From JBDHWG01 sp046328525 (GTDB lineage: Bacteria; Chloroflexota; Anaerolineae; Epilineales; JAHCIE01), in assembly GCA_046328525.1 (NCBI GenBank), contig JAXLWK010000012.1, positions 121,898-185,897 on the forward strand: DNA of 64,000 nt. The letters are read 5' to 3'. Made by a program: the position numbers and the translations under genes. Shown here in pieces: positions 41,018 to 48,634 of the stretch (positions within the stretch are counted from its first letter, which is position 1; each line of letters opens with the position of its first letter). The notes under the pieces are model-generated. The model saw only the letters and a list, made by a program, of their open reading frames with translations. It was not told the DNA's origin and searched no databases.

Positions 41018-43090
41018 GTGGAGGAAATCTGGAACGTCGTCTGCGAAGAAAACGTCCCATGCCGCATCAATTTCTGGGGTGTCCCCCATTGGGCGGAACT
41101 GGTCCTGTACGGCATCGCGACGTTCGCCATCCTCGTCCTGCTGTGGGGGATATGGCAGCGCATCCGCCTGTGGCGAACCGGCCAGCCTGAGTTTCGCCTC
41201 GACCGTATTCCGGAGCGTCTGCGCCTCCTGTACGTCTACGGCTTCCGTCAGGACCGCATCACGCGCCAGCCCTACGCCGGCCTCATGCACGCGGCCATCT
41301 TCTGGGGCTTCGTATCCCTGCTCATCGGCACGGCCCTGGCGACGATTGACGCCGACATCGCCATGCCGTTGATGGGCTACAAGCTGCTCAAAGGCCCATT
41401 CTACCTGACCTACAAGGTGATCCTGGACTTCGCCGGCCTGTTCTTCGTCGTCGCCCTGGCCTTCGCCCTCTGGCGGCGCTACGGCAAGCGCTTCCCGCGC
41501 CTCGGCAGCGAGCGCGCGTTCCTCTACACCCTGCTGCTCTTGCTGGGCATCAACCTGACCGGCCTGCTCGTCGAATCGTTCCGCCTGGCCGTCCAGCAGC
41601 CGTGGTGGGCCTGGTATTCGCCCGTCGGCAACACCCTGGCGCAGCTCTGGATCGCGACCGGCGCGCCGGACATCGCCCTGGTCAACACCCACCTGGTGTT
41701 CTGGCTCGGGCACTTCGCCCTGGTCGGCCTGTTCATCGCCGCCCTGCCGAGCACCAACCTCTGGCACATCGTCACCTCGCCCACCAACGTCTTCTTCTCC
41801 AGCCTCGGCCCGCGCGGCTCGCTCCGCCCGATCCCCGTCGAAGGCGTGGAGAGCTTCGGCGCCGGCACGCCGGAAGACTTCACCTGGAAGCAGCGCCTGG
41901 GCTTCGACGCCTGCACCTACTGCGGCCGCTGCCAGTCGGTTTGCCCGGCCATGGCGTCGGGCACGATCCTCTCGCCCAAGAACATCGTCGTCAAGCTCGG
42001 CTTCGCCATGGGCCTGCCGCAACTCAACACGGCGGACCTCGCCGCGGCCAGCGCCAACGGCCACAGCTCCAGCAACGGCCACCGCAAGGACCTGAAGCTC
42101 CACGGCGACATTATCGAGCCGGACGAGGTGTGGGCGTGCACGACGTGCGCCGCGTGCATCTGGGAGTGTCCGGTGTTCATCGAGATCGTCGAGGACATCG
42201 TGGACCTGCGCCGCTACCTGACGATGACCGAAGGCACGCCGCCGCCCGGCGCAGCCATGGCCCTGACCGGCATCGAGCGCCAGGCGAACCCCTGGGGCCA
42301 GCCGCTCAAGGAGCGCCACCTGTGGGCCGAGGGCCTCAACGTCCCGTTCCTGGAGCCGGGCAAGCCGGTGGACTATGTGTTCTGGGTCGGCTGCTCCATG
42401 GCCTACGACATGCGCAACCAGAAGATCGCCCGCTCCATCGTCAAGGTGCTCCAGCAGGCGGGCGTCTCCTTCGCCCTCTTCGCCGAGGAGCAGTGCAACG
42501 GCGACCCGGCCCGCCGCCTGGGCAACGAGTACCTGTACCAGCAGCAGGCGACGAAGAACATCGAGGGCTTGAAGCAGTACCAGTTCAAGACCGTCCTGAC
42601 GGGCTGCCCGCACTGCTTCAACACCATCAAGAACGAGTACCCGCAGTTCGGCGGCAACTTCAACGTCATCCACCACAGCCAGCTCATCAGCCAGCTCATC
42701 GCCGAGGGCAAGATCACCCTCTCGCCGGAGCTGAAGCAGACGATCACGTTCCACGACTCGTGCTACCTGGGCCGCTATAACAACATCTTCGAGGCGCCGC
42801 GCGAGGCCCTGGCGGCCACCGGCGCGAACCTGGTCGAGATGCCGCGCAACCGCGACAAGGGCTTCTGCTGCGGCGGCGGCGGCGGCCAGGTGTGGATGGA
42901 AGTGCCGTCCACACAGCGCATCGGCTACCTGCGCATGGACGAGGCGTTGTCGGTCAACCCGAACATCGTCAGCGCGGCGTGTCCCTTCTGCATGACCATG
43001 CTGGACGACGCCGCCAAGGTCAAGGGCGTCGAGGAGACCGTCGCCGTCCGCGACATCTCCGAGATCGTCGCGGACTGGATGAAGAAGTAG
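41018..43090 (+). CDS. Membrane-bound HdrD/GlpC-like Fe-S oxidoreductase
   Basis: This 690-aa protein fuses a NarI-like membrane domain (about five helices, residues 20-255) to a ferredoxin-CCG module. The start is a GTG after AGAAGGAG. 'CTYCGRCQSVCP' and 'CTTCAACIWECPVF' bind two [4Fe-4S] clusters. Two CCG (cysteine-rich) domains follow, with 'VGCSMAYD', 'TGCPHCFNTIKNEYP', 'HDSCYLGRYN', 'GFCCGGGGGQVW' and 'ACPFCMTMLDDA'. The family links a quinone or haem membrane site to soluble donors such as ETF, lactate or heterodisulfide-like thiols. No ETF genes are adjacent, so the donor is unknown. Residues 360-375 contain a Ser/Asn/His-rich linker between the ferredoxin motifs. Confidence 0.88.
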   Translation: MEEIWNVVCEENVPCRINFWGVPHWAELVLYGIATFAILVLLWGIWQRIRLWRTGQPEFRLDRIPERLRLLYVYGFRQDRITRQPYAGLMHAAIFWGFVSLLIGTALATIDADIAMPLMGYKLLKGPFYLTYKVILDFAGLFFVVALAFALWRRYGKRFPRLGSERAFLYTLLLLLGINLTGLLVESFRLAVQQPWWAWYSPVGNTLAQLWIATGAPDIALVNTHLVFWLGHFALVGLFIAALPSTNLWHIVTSPTNVFFSSLGPRGSLRPIPVEGVESFGAGTPEDFTWKQRLGFDACTYCGRCQSVCPAMASGTILSPKNIVVKLGFAMGLPQLNTADLAAASANGHSSSNGHRKDLKLHGDIIEPDEVWACTTCAACIWECPVFIEIVEDIVDLRRYLTMTEGTPPPGAAMALTGIERQANPWGQPLKERHLWAEGLNVPFLEPGKPVDYVFWVGCSMAYDMRNQKIARSIVKVLQQAGVSFALFAEEQCNGDPARRLGNEYLYQQQATKNIEGLKQYQFKTVLTGCPHCFNTIKNEYPQFGGNFNVIHHSQLISQLIAEGKITLSPELKQTITFHDSCYLGRYNNIFEAPREALAATGANLVEMPRNRDKGFCCGGGGGQVWMEVPSTQRIGYLRMDEALSVNPNIVSAACPFCMTMLDDAAKVKGVEETVAVRDISEIVADWMKK

Positions 43091-43185
43091 GCCCTCACCC
43101 CCTGGTAGGGGTAGTGGCTACCCTGGGCGACCACGAGGGATCGCCCCTACTGTCACAAGGGGAGACGGGGACATAGACAGAGAAC

Positions 43186-43210
43186 GCGCCGGGTGGCTCA
43201 CACCCGGCGC
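43186..43210. terminator. Stem-loop between convergent genes
   Basis: A perfect 10-bp stem GCGCCGGGTG / CACCCGGCGC with a 5-nt loop lies between the HdrD-like gene (plus) and the methyltransferase gene (minus). There is no clean T-run on either side, so it may be a weak bidirectional terminator. The preceding 43106-43150 is a degenerate palindrome of the GTAGGGGCGA type. Confidence 0.5.
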
Positions 43211-43246
43211 TCGCTGTCCAAGCTGTATTTTGATGGTGTCCCGCCG

Positions 43247-45043
43247 TCACATTTCCAGACTGAATGCAAGCTGTTGACTGTCCTCGGCACTGGCATCTAA
43301 GGTCACGCGTCTGTCGGACATTCCCGTATTTCGTGCCGCAGCACATACCTCACCCCAACTCGCAAAATAGTCGTCATAATACTCAATGGGATACTTGCCG
43401 TGCTGGATGAGCTCATCTCTTGACGGCAGGTGGCCTAACTGTTTTGCAACTTGTCTTACCTCGAGTTGCAAAACCTTCTTGGGAACCTTATAAACCTGCT
43501 TCTGTAGGCGTGGAACAGGGCTGTTCTTGCTTGTCAGCATCCGTTCCTCTTTTCGGAAAGGATCAAGCCCGCGCGCAATCTCGTCGTGTCTCTCTTGAGC
43601 AATAGCACAGTATTTCTCGGAGGCATCTATCCCCAGGTAATGGCGGCCCAACTGATGAGCTGTTAACGTCGTTGTACCCGCTCCGTTAAAACAGTCTAGG
43701 ATGAACTCGCCTTGCCACGTGAAGATTTCGATAAGACGGTACATGAGATGAGGAGGAAGTTGGCAGGGATGATCTACGCGGCGGCTGTTGTGTTTCAGCC
43801 TATGAATGTCGCCCCATGCATCAGTCAGTACTGTACGGTCATTGATCCGTCGGGCCAATCTTGTCTCTACACACTGCGACCTGAGACAAAATGTGTCGGC
43901 CAACGGTCGAAGAGCATCAAATGTGGTGGGGGCACTAGGTGGCCGGGCAGTCTTAGCCTTGGCCGACAGTCCGGGTAGCTCGCGAGCCTTGCCCTTTGAA
44001 AAGCACAGGATCGCGTAATGAGAAGGCATAATGAGGCGAACAGGATACGCCAGTGCATCCCAAACGATCCAATTCTGGAATTCCAAGATGGTCTGCATGA
44101 AGAGAAAGTGACGTACGGCCCACAGCGGGATGTTCAAGAGAGCTAATGTTCGCCCTGGCTTCAGGACGCGTGCTAATTCCTTGATCCACTTGTCACACCA
44201 CATGAAGTAGTCTTGGATGTCAAGATCATCGGAGTAACCGAGATACTTCTTGCTCAGATTGTACGGTGGATCGGCGAACGCGAAGTCAACGGAATTGTCC
44301 GGTACTTTCTGGAGTACCTCGAGACAATCTCCATGAACTATGCGATTGACGTACTCCGGCGGAACACTCATTTCTTTGGGTTCAACAGCCAGTAATGGTA
44401 ATACGGATCGCTGTAGTGACGCCTCTCGACAATCAATGACGTTCAATTGCGTGTATGGCTCGATCCCGAACAGATCAGCGAACCGTTGGATAAGCGGATC
44501 AAGATCACCTTCGAGGTCGAAGGCGACATCTCGCCAGACGTCCGAAATGAGAGTTCCTCGCTCATTGTAAGTGTGTTTCTTGCCGCCATAGTCCTTCGTT
44601 GTTCGGTCACACGCCGGGCAGTACGTATACTCAATCCTGGTTCGCGTGTGGCGGAGGGACTGCTTGTAACGAGTGTAGACTAGTGCGCCAAAATGCTGAT
44701 GGGGTAGTCTTGCTTTGTCAACAACAAGGGGTAGCTGTCGTTTGATTGCAATCCAATGCTGATAGCGCACGCTAGATGACATGCTGACTTGCACATTGAC
44801 TAGATCGCCAATCTCTCCAACAACGATAAATGTAGCTAAGGGCGGTAGCTCACGTGCCCAGTCTGCTAGGATACGACCGACTTCCGGCAGTGGCGAAGTC
44901 ACTTGCTTCGGAGATGGAACAGGGGGAAGAACAACTAACACCACGTCGTGGAGGTAGTCACGTACAGCGTGCACGTGCTTAAGGTTGCGGACCTCAATGC
45001 GTCTGATTGAGAGCGGAAGCACACCTTCCGAGATGTGTGACAA
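43247..45043 (-). CDS. DNA methyltransferase of a type II restriction-modification system (beta class)
   Basis: This 598-aa protein starts at a TTG backed by CAGGAGG, 2 bp after the endonuclease stop. The catalytic DPPY (residues 258-261) precedes the AdoMet motif 'FILDCFNGAGTTTLTAHQLG' (452-456 is FNGAG), the beta-class order; DPPY favours N6-adenine methylation. The first 220 residues look like a second, degenerate methyltransferase half with a CPAC zinc-ribbon-like site and 'GTLISDVWRDV', echoing 'RTVLTDAWGDI' in the active half. The C-terminus (about 538-575, 'HLPSRDELIQHGKYPIEYYD') resembles the HNH-associated DNA-binding repeat. Lower GC and AT-rich third codon positions set it apart from its neighbours. 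It protects the host DNA from the linked endonuclease. Confidence 0.9.
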   Translation of the reverse strand: MSHISEGVLPLSIRRIEVRNLKHVHAVRDYLHDVVLVVLPPVPSPKQVTSPLPEVGRILADWARELPPLATFIVVGEIGDLVNVQVSMSSSVRYQHWIAIKRQLPLVVDKARLPHQHFGALVYTRYKQSLRHTRTRIEYTYCPACDRTTKDYGGKKHTYNERGTLISDVWRDVAFDLEGDLDPLIQRFADLFGIEPYTQLNVIDCREASLQRSVLPLLAVEPKEMSVPPEYVNRIVHGDCLEVLQKVPDNSVDFAFADPPYNLSKKYLGYSDDLDIQDYFMWCDKWIKELARVLKPGRTLALLNIPLWAVRHFLFMQTILEFQNWIVWDALAYPVRLIMPSHYAILCFSKGKARELPGLSAKAKTARPPSAPTTFDALRPLADTFCLRSQCVETRLARRINDRTVLTDAWGDIHRLKHNSRRVDHPCQLPPHLMYRLIEIFTWQGEFILDCFNGAGTTTLTAHQLGRHYLGIDASEKYCAIAQERHDEIARGLDPFRKEERMLTSKNSPVPRLQKQVYKVPKKVLQLEVRQVAKQLGHLPSRDELIQHGKYPIEYYDDYFASWGEVCAAARNTGMSDRRVTLDASAEDSQQLAFSLEM

Positions 45044-45045
45044 GG

Positions 45046-46269
45046 CTAGTCCTCCTGCTGAAGGAATTCAGAAATGAACTGGCAAAGAATATCTAGTTCA
45101 CTACGTGAGAACGCAACGGTACAGTCGCTGTACTCACATATGGTGCGGAGCGCGCTACTTCTCCTAAAATTGCCGGCACCGTCTAGGACGTAGGCGATCT
45201 TGTGCCCAGCTTGCTCGACTTGTTCATACCGCGAACGAGCCTGTCCCGATTTCCTCTCAATGACGCTGTTTGTAGTCACTTGAAAGCTCACTTCGACGGC
45301 CACATACCTTACTCCGTTTGAAGCGATCAAGTCAAATGCCGTAAACAAGCCTGTTCCGGCGTCTGTATGGGATACATCGGGCAAACGCCCACCCGCCTTC
45401 ATCTCGAAGTGGGGTAGCTTGATATTCGCTTTAAGGTAATCAGCAACAAATGCCTGGGCGATTTGACCAAGTGTATTCGATGTTGCTCCGCCCGTTATTC
45501 TGCTAACCCAAATATACCGTTGCTTTACAAACTGTCCCAATTCATTTGGCTTCCCTAGATACTCGCCTAGTTCGCACTTAGCGAGTGCATCACCTGCTTC
45601 GGGATTAACAGCCGCGTGCGAGTTACCAAAAAGCAGGAGCGCGATAGCATCCTTTTGTAAGTCGTCTAAAGGATGATCCCGGAGCAACTCTCTGCCATCG
45701 ATGCGAAGTGTTGCATTACTGAATTTGCGTTCTGGCAACGCCTTGAACTGATAGATATGGCTTTTCCCCTTCCACTCAAAGAAAAGTTCTCCCTTCGGGA
45801 AGAGCTTCTCAAATTCCCCACTCACTCTTTGCAGCATTTCCCCGCCGAAGTCCGCCAGAATTACCATATGCTTTACGAACAGGTTGGCAGGCATCTCAGC
45901 AGCCTCAACGATGGAAAAGAACCGATCAAGGGTTGGCGCACCTGTTCCGATTATGCTGATGAAGTTGTCTTGGGTCTCCAGGAGCAGAGGGATAATGCTC
46001 TTTTGTGCTTCTATCTGCGAAAGCTCACGTGGCCAGAATTTCGAAGCTACTCTCTCCAGTTCCTCTAGACTCTTGCGATACCTAGACTCGCTAGATGACA
46101 TAACATCTCCGGAGATCGGTTTGAAATAACTCAGCAGGGCCTTCTCCACGTTGAAGTCAGACCCTGAAAGCAAAGTATAGCTGAACAAACCGATCAACGG
46201 CAAGACTGCGAACTCGTCACTTCTGACTAGCTTGTCGCTTCGGTCCCTTCCCCGTGATGTACCCTCCAC
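45046..46269 (-). CDS. Candidate type II restriction endonuclease
   Basis: This 407-aa protein precedes the methyltransferase in the same transcript and has no recognised housekeeping family. Near the C-terminus 'TGLFTAFDLIASNGVRYVAV' then 'EVSFQVTT' gives Asp313 and Glu326-Val-Ser, a plausible PD-(D/E)xK core in which a Lys of 'IERKSGQ' might complete the site. The layout recalls DpnII/MboI-type enzymes, but this was not tested. The start is a GTG with a weak SD and is uncertain; the frame stays open upstream. Base composition is clearly lower in GC than the chromosome around it, matching the methyltransferase and suggesting joint horizontal acquisition. Confidence 0.65.
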   Translation of the reverse strand: MEGTSRGRDRSDKLVRSDEFAVLPLIGLFSYTLLSGSDFNVEKALLSYFKPISGDVMSSSESRYRKSLEELERVASKFWPRELSQIEAQKSIIPLLLETQDNFISIIGTGAPTLDRFFSIVEAAEMPANLFVKHMVILADFGGEMLQRVSGEFEKLFPKGELFFEWKGKSHIYQFKALPERKFSNATLRIDGRELLRDHPLDDLQKDAIALLLFGNSHAAVNPEAGDALAKCELGEYLGKPNELGQFVKQRYIWVSRITGGATSNTLGQIAQAFVADYLKANIKLPHFEMKAGGRLPDVSHTDAGTGLFTAFDLIASNGVRYVAVEVSFQVTTNSVIERKSGQARSRYEQVEQAGHKIAYVLDGAGNFRRSSALRTICEYSDCTVAFSRSELDILCQFISEFLQQED

Positions 46270-46655
46270 TCGGTCTGATCCGTTGCTATCACTTATTAGG
46301 AGGACTTCAGATCTACGCGCCTTTCACCCTTTTGCACCGTCTTTGTTCAAAGTCGCCTGCGCGGCCGGGTGCACTCGCATTAACGAGCCACGGGCGCGGT
46401 TTCGCCGCATAATGGTGCGCCGATTAGAGGCGCGCTTTTTGTGCCTGGCGGCAGCACGTTGCCCCAGGCTCGCCGGGCAGGGTCGCTGCGGTGACATTCC
46501 ACTAGACGGAGAAAACCGAGGACGCCAGCCACAGCCAGGGCAGCTTCGACCTGTCGGCGTGAGCTATCGTTGCCTCCCCATGATTGGCGCCGACTTGTCG
46601 CCCCGAGTAGATGAGCTAAACTCACCTCCTAACCATTATGGTAGGTGATCGTTTG

Positions 46656-46752
46656 GACCACGAACGGCACGAAAGGAGCGCGAAAGGCACGAAAAGGAGC
46701 CGTGGGCATATCCCTTTCGCGTCTTTCGCCTCTTTCGTGGTCTTCGTGGTCC
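46656..46752. repeat. Inverted repeat of CACGAAAGG-type units
   Basis: The left arm (46656-46700) is GGACCACGAACGGCACGAAA followed by purine-rich repeats. The right arm (46711-46752) ends CTTTCGTGGTCTTCGTGGTC. Together they form a long imperfect hairpin. Fragments of the same family occur at 8230-8280 and 52983-53030. Confidence 0.78.
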
Positions 46753-46764
46753 GATACCCCAGAA

Positions 46765-46793
46765 TAGCCACGCACGCGGTTTTGCGGCATAAT
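46765..46793 (+). promoter_or_regulatory. Weak candidate promoter of the amidohydrolase gene
   Basis: TAGCCA (46765-46770), 17 bp, CATAAT (46788-46793). The predicted transcript would begin with the GCGCC/GGCGC stem and T-run of the direct repeat. Confidence 0.4.
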
Positions 46794-46862
46794 GGTGCGC
46801 CGATAGGGGCGCGCTTTTTTGTGTCTCGCGCCGGCATCCGGCGGGGCGAATGGAGGGCGGCG

Positions 46863-48461
46863 ATGGCGGATTACGATGTGGTGGTCCGGAACGGGCTGAT
46901 CTACGATGGCAGCGGCGGCGCGCCGTACCGGGGCGATGTCGCCATCGTCGGCGACAGGATCGCGGCGGTGGGGGACGCGCCAGGCGACGGGCGAGTGGAG
47001 ATCGACGTCAAGGGGCTGGCGATCTCGCCGGGCTTTGTCAACATGCTGTCATGGGCGAATGTCTCCCTCATCCACGATGGGCGCTCGCAGAGCGACATTC
47101 GCCAGGGCGTAACGTTGGAGGTGCTCGGCGAGAACTTCTCGATGGGGCCGCTCAACCCTGGCATGAAGGTCGAGATGGTCGAGCGCCAGGGCGATATAAG
47201 ATACGACATCGTCTGGACGACCCTGGGCGAGTATCTGGAGTACCTGGAGCGGCAGGGCGTGTCGTGCAACGTGACGTCGTTCGTCGGTTCCGAGGGCGTG
47301 CGCATCCACGAGCTAGGGTTCGAGAACCGCGCGCCGACAGCGGCCGAGCTGGAGCGGATGCGCGGCCTGGTGCGCGAGGCGATGGCGGAAGGGGCGGTGG
47401 GGCTATCGTCGGCGCTCATCTACGCGCCCGCGTCCTACGCCCAGACCGACGAGCTGATCGCCCTGGCCGAGGTGGTCGGCGAGGTGGATGGCCTGTACAT
47501 CTCCCACATCCGCAGCGAGGGCGACGCCATCTTCGAGGCGCTGGACGAATTCTTCACCATCTGCCGCGCGGCTCGCGTGCGCGGCGAGATCTACCACCTC
47601 AAGCTGGCGGGCAAGCAAAACTGGGACAAGCTGGACCGCCTCATCGCCACCATCGAGGCGGCGCAGGCGGCGGGGCTGCCGGTCACGGCGGACATGTACA
47701 CCTACACGGCGTCCTCGACGGGGCTGGACGCGACCCTGCCCGGCTGGGTACACGAGGGCGGCCACAAGGCGATGGTGGCGCGGCTGAAGGATGAGTCGCT
47801 GCGACCGCACCTGATCGAGGAGATCACGCGCTACAAGGAGGTGGACGCGGCCGAGGACACTATGCTGGTCGGGTTCAAGAATCCGGCGCTGAAGCCGCTC
47901 ATCGGCAAGAGCCTGGCCGAGGTCGCCGCGATGCGCGGCAAGTCACCCCAGGAGACGGTCATGGACCTGATCGTGGAGGACGATAGCCGCGTCCAGGCGG
48001 TGTTCTTCTCGATGTCGGAGGAGAATGTGCGGCGGCAGATCGCCCTGCCGTGGGTCGCGTTCGACTCCGACGCCGGCTCGTACGCGGCCGAGGGCCTGTT
48101 CCTCAGGAACAGCACGCACCCACGCGCCTACGGCACGTTCGCGCGGCTGTTGGGGCGCTACGTGCGCGACGAGGGGATTATCCCGCTGGCGGAGGCGGTG
48201 CGGCGGCTGACCTCGTTTCCGGCGGCGAATCTCAAGGTCGAGGGGCGCGGCCGTCTGGCGGTGGGCTACTTCGCCGACGTGGTTGTCTTCGACCCGGCGA
48301 CCATCCAGGACCATGCCACCTACAACGACCCGCACCAGTATTCCACCGGTGTTACCCACGTGTTTGTCAACGGCGTCCAGGCACTCAAGGACGGCGAGCA
48401 CACCGGCGCGACGCCGGGCCGCGTTGTCCGCGGCCCCGGCTGGCGCGGCCGCGCCAGGTGA
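46863..48461 (+). CDS. Amidohydrolase of the N-acyl-D-amino-acid deacylase family lacking the HxH motif
   Basis: This 532-aa protein starts at the ATG after TGGAGGGCGGCG. The N-terminal 'YDVVVRNGLIYDGSGGAPYR' and the C-terminal 'GYFADVVVFDPATIQDHATY' form the usual beta-sandwich domain. Inside the barrel the expected 'PGFIDVHTH' is replaced by 'SPGFVNMLSWANVSLIHDGR', so the first metal-binding His pair is missing. Later ligands remain: His in 'YISHIRSEGDAIFEAL' and 'IYHLKLAGKQNW', Asp in 'WVAFDSDAGSY', and 'HPRAYGTFARLLGRYVRDEG'. Several databases contain this NMLSWA form as D-aminoacylase, so it is a known sub-branch. It may use one metal ion. No signal peptide is seen. The true substrate is unknown. 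Confidence 0.85.
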   Translation: MADYDVVVRNGLIYDGSGGAPYRGDVAIVGDRIAAVGDAPGDGRVEIDVKGLAISPGFVNMLSWANVSLIHDGRSQSDIRQGVTLEVLGENFSMGPLNPGMKVEMVERQGDIRYDIVWTTLGEYLEYLERQGVSCNVTSFVGSEGVRIHELGFENRAPTAAELERMRGLVREAMAEGAVGLSSALIYAPASYAQTDELIALAEVVGEVDGLYISHIRSEGDAIFEALDEFFTICRAARVRGEIYHLKLAGKQNWDKLDRLIATIEAAQAAGLPVTADMYTYTASSTGLDATLPGWVHEGGHKAMVARLKDESLRPHLIEEITRYKEVDAAEDTMLVGFKNPALKPLIGKSLAEVAAMRGKSPQETVMDLIVEDDSRVQAVFFSMSEENVRRQIALPWVAFDSDAGSYAAEGLFLRNSTHPRAYGTFARLLGRYVRDEGIIPLAEAVRRLTSFPAANLKVEGRGRLAVGYFADVVVFDPATIQDHATYNDPHQYSTGVTHVFVNGVQALKDGEHTGATPGRVVRGPGWRGRAR

Positions 48462-48494
48462 CGTGCCATGTCTCTACCCGCTCGAAGAAGGGTT

Positions 48495-48571
48495 GGCAAC
48501 GCAAAGGCGCAAAGACGCAAAGAAAGAATCAGGTTTCGATCTCATTCCTTTGCGCCTCTGCGCCTTTGCGT
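48495..48571. repeat. Inverted repeat of GCAAAGGC-type units
   Basis: The left arm AACGCAAAGGCGCAAAGACG (continuing GCAAAG) and the right arm CTTTGCGCCTCTGCGCCTTT (continuing GCG) can pair into a long imperfect hairpin. It is the same family as 8131-8197 and sits between two genes on the plus strand. Confidence 0.82.
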
Positions 48572-48634
48572 TTCCTTCCTCTCAGTAAGCCACGCTGGGC
48601 CATTGTTATGCTATGACCTCTTGGGAGATGACCC

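Larger units (their letters stand above)
46385..46830. repeat. Direct repeat of a leader-like sequence (two copies) and intervening gene-free DNA
   Basis: Copy 1 (46385-46440) and copy 2 (46764-46822) share GCCACG, then GCGCGGTTT/ACGCGGTTT, GCATAATGGTGCGCCGAT and GGCGCGCTTTTTTGTG, about 380 bp apart. Each contains a CATAAT -10-like box followed by a GCGCC/GGCGC stem and a T-run. The DNA between them holds a further inverted repeat (46656-46752) but no gene. Copy 2 lies just upstream of the amidohydrolase start. Confidence 0.8.

Noticed and set aside
46385..46830. The direct repeats as attachment sites of an integrated element carrying the R-M genes
   Set aside because: Both copies lie on the same side of the R-M pair, so they do not flank it, and there is no integrase or tRNA gene.
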